In this document: positions 25,733 through 36,385 of the stretch, in pieces | Layout of the letters: every line of letters starts with the position of its first letter | How positions within the stretch are numbered: the first letter of the stretch is position 1 | Origin: Schumannella soli | Lineage (GTDB): Bacteria; Actinomycetota; Actinomycetes; Actinomycetales; Microbacteriaceae | DNA length: 64,000 bases | Assembly (NCBI RefSeq): GCF_006517435.1 | Contig: NZ_VHQG01000001.1 | Span: forward strand, 1-64,000 | Direction of reading: 5' to 3' | Position numbers and translations under genes: made by a program | Notes under the pieces: generated by a model | Databases searched by the model: none | Told to the model about the DNA's origin: nothing | Seen by the model: the letters and a program-made list of their open reading frames with translations, nothing else

Positions 25733-25976
25733 AGGCGTAGCGGCTTTCGGTGCGACGGCGGGGAATGCCCGGTCGTGCGGAGCACGGCACGGTTCGTGAC
25801 CATGTGGTGCAGTCGAGCGGCCAGAGGCGCTGTGGCCGGAGGCGCGCTGTCCGGGCGCGACCAGCCTAGTGCAGGCGCCGAGAGCCTCCGCTCCGTGTGA
25901 CACCGCGGCCGAGCGGCCTGCGGGCGCGCCGCACCGCTTTGTGCTCGCGTCCATGCTCCGTCGGTAGCGTCGGGGC

Positions 25977-26966
25977 GTGCCCGAGATCCGCCGCTCCCCC
26001 GTCGCCGCCCGCCGCGTGCGCCAGGTCGCGGTCGCGCTCGCGGCCGCCGCGGGACTCGCGATCGTCTTCGTGCTCGCCGTGCAGACCGCGCGCGGGCAGC
26101 ACGTCGAGCAGGGCGTGCTCGACCTGGCCGCCTACTCCGAGTCGTCGGCGCTGCTCGCCCTGGTCAGCATCCCCGCCCTCGTCGTCGCCTGCGTCGTCGT
26201 CGCCGGCATCGCCCTCGTGCAGCGCCGCGTCGTCGGCGCCGTCGTGGGCATCGCGGTGATCGGCGCCGCGAACGTGCTCGGGCAGGCGCTCAAGCACCTG
26301 CTGCTCGAACGGCCGAACCTGGCGGTGGATGCCGCCAACACCTTCCCCAGCGGTCACGCCGTCGCCGTCGCGTCGGTTCTGTTCGCACTGCTGCTCGTCA
26401 GCCCGGCCGGCGCCCGCCTCGTGCTCGCGCCGGCGAGCGCCCTGCTGCTCGGCGCCGTGGCCGTGCAGCTCGTGCACCTCGGCTGGCACCGCCCGAGCGA
26501 CGTGCTCGGCGGCATCCTGCTCGTCGCGTCGCTCGCGGCGATCGGCGCGCTGGTCCCCGGTGCCGCTCCCGCCGTCGCGCCCGGGCTCCCCCGCCGCGCG
26601 ACCCGCACCGTCGGAACCGCGCTCACCGTGCTCGGCGGCGTCGCCGCGATCGTCGCGACCGCGGCGGGAGCCGTTCGAGCTCTCGACCTGACTCACGCGT
26701 CGATCGTCACAGCCGGCTACGCCTACGGCGTGGTCCTCGCGCCCGCGCTGCTCGCGCCCGCGGCGCTGCTCTGGGCGATGCCGGCGACCCGGCCCGTCCG
26801 CGGCGACTCCCCGGAGTCGCGTCAGCGTCTGCGCCTCGAGCCCCGGCTCGCGATCGGCGACCAGCGCCGCTCGACCGCCGCGGGCGCATCCGACTCCGTG
26901 TCGGGTGCGACCGCATCCGATTCGACCGCGCGTGGTCGCGACCGCGCTCTGAACCGCGCCGCATGA
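25977..26966 (+). CDS. PAP2-family membrane phosphatase
   Basis: A 329-residue membrane protein with about eight hydrophobic segments. The PAP2 signature is complete: KHLLLERP, then PSGHA, then HLGWHRPSDVLGG with the catalytic His and Asp. Such enzymes remove phosphate from lipid phosphates or undecaprenyl pyrophosphate on the outer membrane face. The GTG start at 25977 lies 6 nt after TAGCGT (25965-25970), a leaderless arrangement. The C-terminal tail is charged and low complexity. The stop overlaps the DoxX gene by ATGA. No PHO box is evident before it. Confidence 0.85.
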   Translation: MPEIRRSPVAARRVRQVAVALAAAAGLAIVFVLAVQTARGQHVEQGVLDLAAYSESSALLALVSIPALVVACVVVAGIALVQRRVVGAVVGIAVIGAANVLGQALKHLLLERPNLAVDAANTFPSGHAVAVASVLFALLLVSPAGARLVLAPASALLLGAVAVQLVHLGWHRPSDVLGGILLVASLAAIGALVPGAAPAVAPGLPRRATRTVGTALTVLGGVAAIVATAAGAVRALDLTHASIVTAGYAYGVVLAPALLAPAALLWAMPATRPVRGDSPESRQRLRLEPRLAIGDQRRSTAAGASDSVSGATASDSTARGRDRALNRAA

Positions 26967-27355
26967 CCGCCGTCGACCTCATCGCCGCCGTGCTGCGGGT
27001 CGTGCTCGCCGTGCTCTTCGTCGGCATGGGCGTCGCGCACTTCGTGCCCTCGGTCGCCCGGGGGATGCGGGCGATGATCCCGCCGATGTTCCGTCGCCCG
27101 GGCTGGCCCTCCCCGCACGTGCTCGTCGTGCTGACCGGACTGTGCGAGATCCTCGGCGGGATCGGGCTTCTCGTGCCGGGCCTGCGCCTCGTGGTCGGCG
27201 TGCTGCTCGTGCTGTTCCTGATCGCGGTGTTCCCGGCGAACGCCTACGCGGCGGCGAACCCGGAGCGCTTCGGTCGCGCGGCGATCCCGCTCGTGCCGCG
27301 CCTCGTCGGGCAGGTCGTGCTCGGCGCGCTCGTGCTGCTGGCCGCCTTCGGCTGA
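26963..27355 (+). CDS. DoxX-family membrane protein
   Basis: A 130-residue protein with four hydrophobic helices and the DoxX-like pattern: LFVGMGVAHF at the end of helix 1, LTGLCEILGGIGLL in helix 2, FPANAYAAANP after helix 3. Members of this family are linked to redox or thiol stress in some actinobacteria, but the biochemical role is not fixed. Translationally coupled to the PAP2 gene by an ATGA overlap. Confidence 0.8.
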   Translation: MTAVDLIAAVLRVVLAVLFVGMGVAHFVPSVARGMRAMIPPMFRRPGWPSPHVLVVLTGLCEILGGIGLLVPGLRLVVGVLLVLFLIAVFPANAYAAANPERFGRAAIPLVPRLVGQVVLGALVLLAAFG

Positions 27356-27363
27356 GCCGCGGG

Positions 27364-27828
27364 TCAGGCGACGCGCACGCCCGCCAGGGTGAACCAGTCG
27401 AGCGAGAAGCCGAGCGCCGCGTTCGCCGCGAGGGCGACGATGAGGATGAGGGCGCGCTCGAAGGTGGGGCGCCCGCGGCCGGCGAACAGCGACGCCACGA
27501 AGAGCACGACCGGAGCCGCGACGGCGCCGACGAGCGTGACCCAGGGGATGTCGACGTAGCCGTTCGCCTGCAGGTAGCGGGGCAGTCCGATCAGGTTGCC
27601 GAGCGCCGCATAGCCGCTGACCAGGAACAGGAACGCGAAGACGATCGCGACGATCAGATCGGCGACGCCGAAGCGCTGCCGCCGCAGGGTGCCGTCGATC
27701 TCGACGCCCTCGTCGTCGTCCAGCTCTCTCTCGAAGGGCTCCGCGTCGCGCAGCTCGGCCGGCAGGTCGTCGTCGACGCCCGAGTGCTCGACCTCGAAGT
27801 CGCGCTTCGCGCTCTCGTCGCGGGTCAC
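27364..27828 (-). CDS. Small membrane protein with acidic N-terminus
   Basis: A 154-residue protein not recognised as a known family. The first 60 residues are acidic (HSGVDDDLPAE, ELDDDEGVEI), followed by three hydrophobic segments (FGVADLIVAIVFAFLFLVSG; WVTLVGAVAAPVVLFVASL; ALILIVALAANAALGF). GTG at 27826-27828 overlaps the stop of the upstream gene as GTGA, which fixes the start. It is the last gene of mtlD and two small membrane genes, and is convergent with the DoxX gene 8 nt away. Confidence 0.6.
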   Translation of the reverse strand: MTRDESAKRDFEVEHSGVDDDLPAELRDAEPFERELDDDEGVEIDGTLRRQRFGVADLIVAIVFAFLFLVSGYAALGNLIGLPRYLQANGYVDIPWVTLVGAVAAPVVLFVASLFAGRGRPTFERALILIVALAANAALGFSLDWFTLAGVRVA

Positions 27829-28448
27829 AGCAGGCTCCCCATCAGGTAGGGCCACGGCAGCAGCAGCGGCGTTCCGAGCAGCATCCACCCGACGCGCACG
27901 ATCAGGCGCGAGTCGCGGGTCAGGTGCACGACGGTCACGAACCACAGCGCGCTCGCGACCAGGGCCAGGAACTGGCTGATGCGGGCGATCGCGTCGACCC
28001 AGCCGGTCGATCCGCTGCCGAGTGCCGTGCCGACGATGCCCTGCACCGCCAGGATCCAGCCGACCGTGAAGGCCAGGTAGATCAGCGCGAAGACGCCCGT
28101 CACGAGCAGGCGGACGGGGTCGCGGCGCGGACGCTCACCGTCGACGGCCAGGTCGGCTTCGAGGTCGGCGTCCTCGGCGGAGAGCTCCCCGTCGGAGACG
28201 TGCCCGCCCGCGCGCACCGGGCACCCGTCGACCGTGGCCGAGCGGGGACGCCGCGTGGCCGCCGCCGTGCGCGGGTCGGTCAGCGAGGTCGTGCGGCCGA
28301 GGTCGTCGTCGCCCTCCCAGCTGAGAGCGTCGTCTTCATCGGCGTCGTCATCGTCGGCGTCGAGCGCCTCCGCCTCAGCAGGCGACTCCCCCTCGGGAAG
28401 AGCCTCGTCGTCGACCTCGTGGGGCGTCCGGTCGTCGCGGTCCGCCAT
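27825..28448 (-). CDS. Membrane protein with long acidic N-terminal region
   Basis: A 207-residue protein of unknown function. Residues 1-105 are very acidic and disordered-looking (DADDDDADEDD), then four hydrophobic helices follow (LLVTGVFALIYLAFTVGWIL; ISQFLALVASALWFVTVV; IVRVGWMLLGTPLLLPWPYLMG). It starts 3 nt after mtlD and overlaps the next small membrane gene by GTGA. The two share the acidic-tail plan and could be partners or diverged paralogues. Confidence 0.6.
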   Translation of the reverse strand: MADRDDRTPHEVDDEALPEGESPAEAEALDADDDDADEDDALSWEGDDDLGRTTSLTDPRTAAATRRPRSATVDGCPVRAGGHVSDGELSAEDADLEADLAVDGERPRRDPVRLLVTGVFALIYLAFTVGWILAVQGIVGTALGSGSTGWVDAIARISQFLALVASALWFVTVVHLTRDSRLIVRVGWMLLGTPLLLPWPYLMGSLL

Positions 28449-28451
28449 GCC

Positions 28452-29582
28452 TCAGCGGTCCAGCCGCAGCTGCACGACCTCGACGAGCGAGTCGAACAGC
28501 GGATGCCCCGGCTCGATCCCGGTGATCTCGCGGGCCAGCTCGGCGGCCGGCCGGCCGCTGGAGAGCAGCGCCTGCAGCTCGACGCTCTCCGCATCCTCGG
28601 GCACGTCGAAGCGCAGCGCGGCGCCGACGGCGTTGAGCAGGTCCCAGGCGGGCAGACCGCGCTCGGCCAGCTCGGCGGCGGGGCCGATGAAGCGCTCGTG
28701 GCGGCTCAGCTTGCGCAGCGGGCCGCGGCCGACGCGCTCGCAGGTATCGGGCAGCTCGGGGTTCGAGATGCGCTTCAGCGTCTTCTCGATGTAAGCCTGC
28801 TGCTCGTCGTCGCTGAAGCCGTGCTTCGCCACGAGCAGAGCCTTCGTCTCGGCGAGCACAGCGCGCACCTCGGCCTGCAGCTCGGGCGTCGCGAGGGCTT
28901 CGCGGATGCGCGTCCAGCCCCGGTCGAGCCCGTGATAGGCGGCGGCGGCGTGCGCCGTGTTGACGGTGAACAGCTTGCGCTCGATGAAGGGGCGCAGGTC
29001 GTCGACCCAGGTGACGCCGTGGATGTCGGGCGTCGCGCCGGGGAACGGCGTGCGGTCGACGACCCACTCGTGGAACGACTCGATCGTCACGTCGAGGCCG
29101 CCGTGCTGCTCGGGCACGATGCGGTCGATCGCGCAGTTCGCGAAGATCGCGCTCGGCTCGGCGTTCAGCTTGCGCACCTCGGCGGCGAGGATGTCGGTTC
29201 CTCCGATCGCGTTCTCGCACGCGATCACGACGAGCGGGGCCGCGTCGGGGTCGCGCAGCGCCAGACCCTGGGCGATGACGGGGGCGACGAAGGGCAGGAT
29301 GCGCGCGCCCACCGCGGTCGTGACGACCTCGGCCTCGGCGATCGCGGCCACCACATCCGACTCCTGCGAGCGGCTGTTCAGCGCCCGGTAGCCGTCGACG
29401 ACCTTGTCGACCGCGCCCTCGCCGATCTCGTGCACGAGGTAGCTCGGCTGCGCCTGCAGCGCGCCGATGAGCTCCTCGTTGACATCGGCGAAGACGACCT
29501 CGTATCCGCTCTCGTGCAGGAACTGGGCCACGAAGCCGCGGCCGATGTTGCCGGCACCGAAGTGCACCGCTGATCTGCTCAC
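28452..29582 (-). CDS. mtlD: Mannitol-1-phosphate 5-dehydrogenase
   Basis: Converts mannitol 1-phosphate and fructose 6-phosphate with NAD in the cytoplasm; 376 residues, normal for MtlD. Seen: HFGAGNIGRGFVA at the N-terminus (Rossmann), VTTAVGARILP, ACENAIGGTD, and the dehydrogenase core KLFTVNTAHAAAAYHG with its catalytic Lys and His. The start is GTG at 29580-29582. No mannitol PTS genes or regulator lie near it, so it is separated from the usual mtl operon partners and instead leads two small membrane protein genes. Confidence 0.92.
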   Translation of the reverse strand: MSRSAVHFGAGNIGRGFVAQFLHESGYEVVFADVNEELIGALQAQPSYLVHEIGEGAVDKVVDGYRALNSRSQESDVVAAIAEAEVVTTAVGARILPFVAPVIAQGLALRDPDAAPLVVIACENAIGGTDILAAEVRKLNAEPSAIFANCAIDRIVPEQHGGLDVTIESFHEWVVDRTPFPGATPDIHGVTWVDDLRPFIERKLFTVNTAHAAAAYHGLDRGWTRIREALATPELQAEVRAVLAETKALLVAKHGFSDDEQQAYIEKTLKRISNPELPDTCERVGRGPLRKLSRHERFIGPAAELAERGLPAWDLLNAVGAALRFDVPEDAESVELQALLSSGRPAAELAREITGIEPGHPLFDSLVEVVQLRLDR

Positions 29583-29754
29583 GCCCCCATCATGCCGTGC
29601 CCGCGCCTGTGTGCGACCCGCGGATGCGGCGGGGCGGCGCCTCGGCCCGCACTCTCCGCCTTCGGCCCCGTCGTCTGCCGCCGCGACACGCGGGCGGAGG
29701 TTCAGGTGGAGCCTGACGGATGCGATGCACGGCCGGCGGTGCCAGGATCGAGGG

Positions 29755-30825
29755 ATGGAGTCGGAACGTTCGGTGCGCGAGCGTCTCGCCTCCGCTTCCG
29801 TGACGGTGGTCGGCGCCGGCGCGATCGGCTCGCGCGTGGCGACGACCCTCGCGGCGTCCGGCGTCGGCACGATCGAGATCGTCGACGACGCGCGCGACGG
29901 CGAGACCTGGCGGGCGGAGACCGTGGCCGGGGCCGTCGCCGCGACCGTGGCGACCACGCATCCGCAGACCATCGTGCGGGCCCGGCCGACGCGTCTCGCC
30001 GCGGGCAGCACCTTCGACCTGCTGCTCGACGCCGACCTCGTCGTCGACGCGAGCGACGACCCGGCCACCCGCTACGCCAGCAACGACGGCGCGGCCGTGG
30101 TGAGCATCCCCCTGGTGTGGGCGACCGCGGATGCCGACGGCGGCGAGATCGGCAGCGGCTGGGACGAGCTCGAGCTCGACTACCGCGATGCGCACCCGGA
30201 GAGGCACCCCGTGGCGGACGGTGCGGAGCACGACGCGACAGACCGTGCGACGGACGACACCGCGGCGAGCGCTCCCGCGCGCCAGGGAGAGCCCTCCCTC
30301 GCCCTCGTGACCGCGACGGCGGCGCTCGCCTCCGAGCTCGCGCTCACGCTGCTGCGCGACCGCCGCACCGCCGGACTGCTGGTGCGGCTCGACCGCACCG
30401 GAACCGTCGGCGAGCGGATGCCGCTGACCCGGTCACCGGGCGTGCGACCCGGCTCGCTCGAGGAGACCACGGCGCCCGTCGAGCACCCCGACGACCTCGG
30501 CGTCTCCGCGATCGAGCTGGCGCAGCTGCTCGCCCCCGAGAGCCTCGGGCTTCTCGAGGAGCGCCCGGTCCTGCTCGACGTGCGCGAACCGGCCGAGGCG
30601 GAGATCGCGCGCATCCCCGGGTCGCTGCTGATCCCCTTCGACCAGCTCACGCTGCGGATGGGCGAGCTCGACGCGACGAAGCCGCTCGTCGTGTACTGCC
30701 ACCACGGCATCCGCTCGGATGAGGCGCTGACGATCCTGCGCCGCCAGGGCTTCGCCGCCCGGCACCTCACCGGCGGCATCGAGTCGTGGTCGCTCACGGT
30801 CGACCCGGCCGTGCCCCGCTACTGA
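29755..30825 (+). CDS. Degenerate ThiF/MoeB-like domain fused to rhodanese
   Basis: A 356-residue protein. Residues 10-180 resemble an E1-like (ThiF/MoeB/HesA) Rossmann domain: VTVVGAGAIGSRVATTLAAS, then DADLVVDASDDPATRYASND. Residues about 255-350 are a rhodanese with active-site loop YCHHGIRS. The only cysteine in the protein is the rhodanese one: the zinc CxxC pairs and the acceptor Cys of normal MoeB/ThiF are missing, and the domain is short. It might be a sulfur carrier protein adaptor or simply a relic E1 with a working sulfurtransferase. The ATG at 29755 lies 6 nt after a CAGGAT hexamer (probable leaderless start). No moa or thi genes are nearby. Confidence 0.75.
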   Translation: MESERSVRERLASASVTVVGAGAIGSRVATTLAASGVGTIEIVDDARDGETWRAETVAGAVAATVATTHPQTIVRARPTRLAAGSTFDLLLDADLVVDASDDPATRYASNDGAAVVSIPLVWATADADGGEIGSGWDELELDYRDAHPERHPVADGAEHDATDRATDDTAASAPARQGEPSLALVTATAALASELALTLLRDRRTAGLLVRLDRTGTVGERMPLTRSPGVRPGSLEETTAPVEHPDDLGVSAIELAQLLAPESLGLLEERPVLLDVREPAEAEIARIPGSLLIPFDQLTLRMGELDATKPLVVYCHHGIRSDEALTILRRQGFAARHLTGGIESWSLTVDPAVPRY

Positions 30826-30847
30826 CCCTTCCGAGGAGCTGAGCCGA

Positions 30848-33800
30848 TCAGCTGCGGCCGCCGGGCCTCGTCGTCGGCAGCAGCGCCAGGTCGCGCGTCG
30901 AGGGCTTCGCCGGGCCCGCCGTCGTGAGGCCGGTCGTCGCGACCCGCTTCGCGTACTGGAAGGTCACGTGCGCGGTGAACTCGTCATCCGCATCGCCGTA
31001 GCGGTCCTGCGTGCCGGCGGCGATCACGTTCCACGGGCGGTCGTTCGACGGGGAGGAGTCGCTGCCGTTGTCGGCGAGGAACTGCTCGTAGTCGTAGGGA
31101 TACGAGGCCGTGGCCTTCAGCCGCGTCGAGAAGGTGTCGACCGCGATCGTTCCCGAGGCGAGATCGAGCTGCAGCAGGCGCTGGAAGCCGGTCGCCCGCT
31201 GACCCGTGTGCGTGCGGAACTCCTGGTAGTCGGCCAGCAGCTCGACCACGTCGTGACCGGGCAGACCGCCCGCATCCTCGGTCGTGATCTGGCCGATGCC
31301 GTGGAAGTGCCCCGACAGCACCGCCACGACGTTGCGGTTCGGCGCGACGACGCGGTCCCACAGCTCGTCGGCGCGCGACACCCAGCGCGACGAGCTCGAG
31401 CGCTGCGCGGGCGCATCCCGCAGCTTGGGGCTGAGGTGCTCGTGCGTCGACACGACGACGTTGCGGTCGGGATGCGCGGCCACGACCCGCTCGGCCCAGT
31501 CGATCTCGCGCTCGCCGTAGGCGTAGGGCAGCGACAGCATGAGGAAGTCGGCGCCGCCCGCGCTGATCAGCGAGTAGTTCGCGGCGTTGTCGCCCGGCGC
31601 GATGGATCCGCCGTACCAGGGCTGCGCGGCGTAGCGGTCGGGGCCGAAGAACTCGTCGAAGAGCGTGTAGTCGATGCCGCGCTTCGAGTCGTGGTTGCCC
31701 GGCAGCACGCTGTTCGGCACGCCGGCGCGGTCGAGGATGCCCTGGATGCTCGACGCCCGCGCGAACTCGGCGCGCGCCCGCACGTCGCTCTGGTCGGGGT
31801 CGACCCAGTTCTGCACGAGGTCGCCCGTGTGGGTCGCGAAGGCGATCTTGCGGCTCGCGGCGTTGTCGGCGATCCAGCTCAGCTCCTCGGCGTAGACCTC
31901 GGGGTAGGCGTCGGTGAGGTACTGCGTGTCGGTGACGTGCGAGATCGCGAGGTCGTAGTCGTCGGGATCCTGCAGCGCGCCGTCGATCCCGGCGGCGATC
32001 GTGGCCTTCGTGCGCGGGCCGTCCTGCACGAGCACGGTGACCTTCCCGCTGCGGATCTCGCCCGAGCGCAGCGTGCCGGTCAGCGCGATCGGGGCGCCGC
32101 ATGCGGTGGGGTCGGTTCCGGCGGCGAGTCGGCGCCAGGCGGAGCCGGTCCAGACCGAGAGCTGCAGCTCGTTGCGGCCCGTCGTCGCGCCGGACCAGCC
32201 GATGCGGCTGCCCGTCTTCAGGCCCGCCGCATCCAGCTCGAAGCGCTGGTAGGGGTAGCCGTAGGCGTGATCGGTGGATGCGGGTGCGCCGGTGCCGGCT
32301 GCCGCATCGGCCGCCGCCGCGCCGGCCGGTGAGCTCGCGCCGATGAAGGCCGGGTCGAGCGACGTCTCGCCGTCGGCGTGCGCCGCGGTGAGGCGGCCGT
32401 TCTGACTCGTGCCCGACCAGGCGCGCAGCACGGTCGCGGCGGTGCCGGCGAGGGGCTTCGCGGTGGAGGCGGTGCGGGACTTCGCGGCGCTCGTGCCCGC
32501 GGCGCCCACGGCGTCGGTCGCCGCCGGGGCCGAGCCCGTCGCCGTGTCGCCGGCGCGCGCCTCGGTCTCGGCGCGGTAGTCCTCGTCGAGCGTCGTGCGC
32601 TCGCCCGGCGTCGCCTCGGCGGCGCGGAAGTCGTCGGCGTCCGATCCGGTGAAGGCGACCCGCTGGAAGCTCTGACCGCGCATCCGGTCGACCAGGTAGG
32701 TCGTGAGGGTGAGGCCCTTCGAGCAGGGGCTGACGGTGTCGATGCTCGCGTCGAGCTCGTTGCGGCCGTAGACGCCGACGCTGTCGACGCGGTCGCCCCG
32801 GTCGTCGGCCAGCCAGACGCCGGTGCCGAGGAAGCTCAGGGTCGTGTCGTAGCTCGCCTGCGCGCCGCGCGCATCGCTCGTCCCGGCGCGGGCGGCGGTC
32901 CAGGTCGCACCCGGCTTGAGCTTCGTACCGGCCGGGATCGTCGTCTGCACGGCGGGCGCGCGCAGGCCGTCGGCCATGCAGCGGCGCAGCGTCCAGCCGC
33001 CGACGTCGATCGTGCGCGAGCCGTAGTTGGCGATCTCGATGAAGTTGCGCTGCGTCAGCGTCGACGGCAGCACCGGAGCGCCGGGGTCGTTCGCGATCTC
33101 GCTGATCGCGACGCCGCGGTCGGCTTTCGCCGGGTAGGCGAACGCCGCGCGGAACACGCTCGACTCCCGGCTCGCGTTCGCGGCGCCGGGGGTTCGCGGG
33201 GCGATGATCCAGCCGGGGGTCGCGGAGGCGGGGGTAGCGGGGGCGGGAGTCGTGGAGGCGGGAGTCGTGGATGCGGTGCTCACGGATGCCGCGCTCGATC
33301 CCGGCTCGGCGCGCTGCCACGACTCGTCGGCCACCGCATCCAGGATCGCCGGCAGCTTGGCGTCGCCGTCCTGGCAGGCGCTGTCGCTGTACTGGCTCAC
33401 GGCGACGCGATCCGCGAGCAGTCCGTCCTTCGTGCGCAGCAGGGCGCCCGCGCCGGCGTCGGCGAAGCCGGTGTCGTAGCGGGCGTCCGCGTCGCCGGCG
33501 AAGCCCGAGCCGGCCGCGACCCAGCGGTCTCCGGGCGCGAGGGTCGTGCCCGTAGCGATCGTGGTCTGCAGGTTGCCGTGATCGAGGCGACCCGACGCGG
33601 TGCAGCGCAGCAGCTGCCAGCCGCCGATGTCGACGGATGCGGATCCGTCGTTGCGCAGCTCGACGAAGTCGTCGGCGCTGCCCGTCTGCCCAGCCGTGGC
33701 GAACTCGGAGATCACGACACCCGAGTCGTCGCGCGCGGGCGCCGACGCGACGTTCGGCGCATCGATCGTGGCCAGGGCGGCGATCCAGTCGCGCCCGCTG

Positions 33801-34516
33801 TCACCCGTGTCGGCGCGGCGCTGCCAGCTCTGATCGGTCGAGAAGTCGAGGGAGTTCGGCAGGTTGCGCGCCGAGCCGGTCGACGGCGTGCACTCGCTCG
33901 CCGTCATCCAGGGCTGGTTCGGGTAGACCCCGACGCGGTCGGCGACGCGGCCCTGCGGGTCTTCGAGCCAGAGGCCGAAGCCGCTGGAGGCGTAGGGCTG
34001 CATGACGTGCAGCGCGCCGGCCATGCCGAGCTTGCTGATCGTGAGCAGCTGCCCCGGCGCGAGCGTCTGCCCGCTCAGGTCGGCTTCGACGTCGTTGTCG
34101 TTCGCCCGCAGTCCACCCGAGGTGCAGCGGTAGAGCTTCCAGCCGTCGAGCGCCACCGGAGCGGCGCCCCAGTTGCGCAGCTCGACGAAGCCGTCGCTGC
34201 GCGAGCGCGACGAGCCGTTGCTGAGCTCGTTGATGAGCACGCTCGTGGTGGGGGCGTTCACGACGCCGCGGGATCCGGCGCCGGGCTCGGGCCCCTCGGA
34301 GGTGTCCTCGCCGACGGCGCTCGTGGAGCCGGCGGGGCCCGCGGAGTCAGCGGCGCCCGTCACGCTCGTGGAGCCCGAGGCGGCGGATGCGGCGCTCGCC
34401 GCGCCGGGCGCGGTGCCGTCCGCGGCGTTCGCGGGGTCGCTCGCCGGTCCCCCGGCGGCCACACCCCCGAGGAGGATGATCGTGGCGGTCAGAGTGGCGA
34501 GGACGAGCCTGAGCAC
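30848..34516 (-). CDS. Large secreted lamin-tail / metallophosphoesterase protein
   Basis: A 1222-residue exported protein with a signal peptide (first about 25 residues) and no visible anchor. Three lamin-tail-like repeats follow (starting near VLINELSNG, VVISEFATAG and VAISEIAND), each ending in a conserved LxRC motif. A spacer and a further beta-rich region lead to a calcineurin-like phosphoesterase at about residues 850-1130: VTDTQY, THTGDLVQNW, PGNHDSKRG, STHEHL, SGHFHGIG give the metal ligands. It probably releases phosphate from organic esters or nucleic acid outside the cell. PHO-box-like repeats upstream suggest induction by phosphate lack. It converges with the ThiF-rhodanese gene. 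Confidence 0.8.
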   Translation of the reverse strand: MLRLVLATLTATIILLGGVAAGGPASDPANAADGTAPGAASAASAASGSTSVTGAADSAGPAGSTSAVGEDTSEGPEPGAGSRGVVNAPTTSVLINELSNGSSRSRSDGFVELRNWGAAPVALDGWKLYRCTSGGLRANDNDVEADLSGQTLAPGQLLTISKLGMAGALHVMQPYASSGFGLWLEDPQGRVADRVGVYPNQPWMTASECTPSTGSARNLPNSLDFSTDQSWQRRADTGDSGRDWIAALATIDAPNVASAPARDDSGVVISEFATAGQTGSADDFVELRNDGSASVDIGGWQLLRCTASGRLDHGNLQTTIATGTTLAPGDRWVAAGSGFAGDADARYDTGFADAGAGALLRTKDGLLADRVAVSQYSDSACQDGDAKLPAILDAVADESWQRAEPGSSAASVSTASTTPASTTPAPATPASATPGWIIAPRTPGAANASRESSVFRAAFAYPAKADRGVAISEIANDPGAPVLPSTLTQRNFIEIANYGSRTIDVGGWTLRRCMADGLRAPAVQTTIPAGTKLKPGATWTAARAGTSDARGAQASYDTTLSFLGTGVWLADDRGDRVDSVGVYGRNELDASIDTVSPCSKGLTLTTYLVDRMRGQSFQRVAFTGSDADDFRAAEATPGERTTLDEDYRAETEARAGDTATGSAPAATDAVGAAGTSAAKSRTASTAKPLAGTAATVLRAWSGTSQNGRLTAAHADGETSLDPAFIGASSPAGAAAADAAAGTGAPASTDHAYGYPYQRFELDAAGLKTGSRIGWSGATTGRNELQLSVWTGSAWRRLAAGTDPTACGAPIALTGTLRSGEIRSGKVTVLVQDGPRTKATIAAGIDGALQDPDDYDLAISHVTDTQYLTDAYPEVYAEELSWIADNAASRKIAFATHTGDLVQNWVDPDQSDVRARAEFARASSIQGILDRAGVPNSVLPGNHDSKRGIDYTLFDEFFGPDRYAAQPWYGGSIAPGDNAANYSLISAGGADFLMLSLPYAYGEREIDWAERVVAAHPDRNVVVSTHEHLSPKLRDAPAQRSSSSRWVSRADELWDRVVAPNRNVVAVLSGHFHGIGQITTEDAGGLPGHDVVELLADYQEFRTHTGQRATGFQRLLQLDLASGTIAVDTFSTRLKATASYPYDYEQFLADNGSDSSPSNDRPWNVIAAGTQDRYGDADDEFTAHVTFQYAKRVATTGLTTAGPAKPSTRDLALLPTTRPGGRS

Positions 34517-34538
34517 GCGGCCAGGTTCGACATCCCAG

Positions 34539-34577
34539 GTGAACGGCTCGCCTCATCCACCCCCGTGTCGGGTGAAC
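34539..34577 (-). promoter_or_regulatory. PHO-box-like sites before the secreted phosphoesterase
   Basis: GGTGAAC occurs at 34539-34545 and 34571-34577 (plus strand), reading GTTCACC twice on the transcribed strand, 32 bp apart. The spacing is not a strict multiple of 11, so this may be two single half-sites. Their position 23-60 nt upstream of a secreted phosphatase gene fits phosphate control. Confidence 0.45.
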
Positions 34578-34658
34578 CGCGCATGCCCAGCGCCGCAACG
34601 CTCACGCCGACGCGCTCCCCGACGGGTGCCGCGGGGCCCGGGAACGAGACCGGGAACG

Positions 34659-34696
34659 CCGGAGGGCGGCCCCGCTGCTGCGGGACCGCCCTCCGG
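34659..34696 (-). terminator. Hairpin terminator after ilvC
   Basis: CCGGAGGGCGG-C-CCCGC (34659-34675) pairs with GCGGG-A-CCGCCCTCCGG (34680-34696) around a TGCT loop with one internal mismatch. It lies about 40 nt past the ilvC stop. Confidence 0.8.
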
Positions 34697-34736
34697 GACG
34701 TGCGTGCGACGAGAGCCGCAAAGGATCAGCGCGAGA

Positions 34737-36381
<1,645 letters not shown>

Positions 36382-36385
36382 GGCT

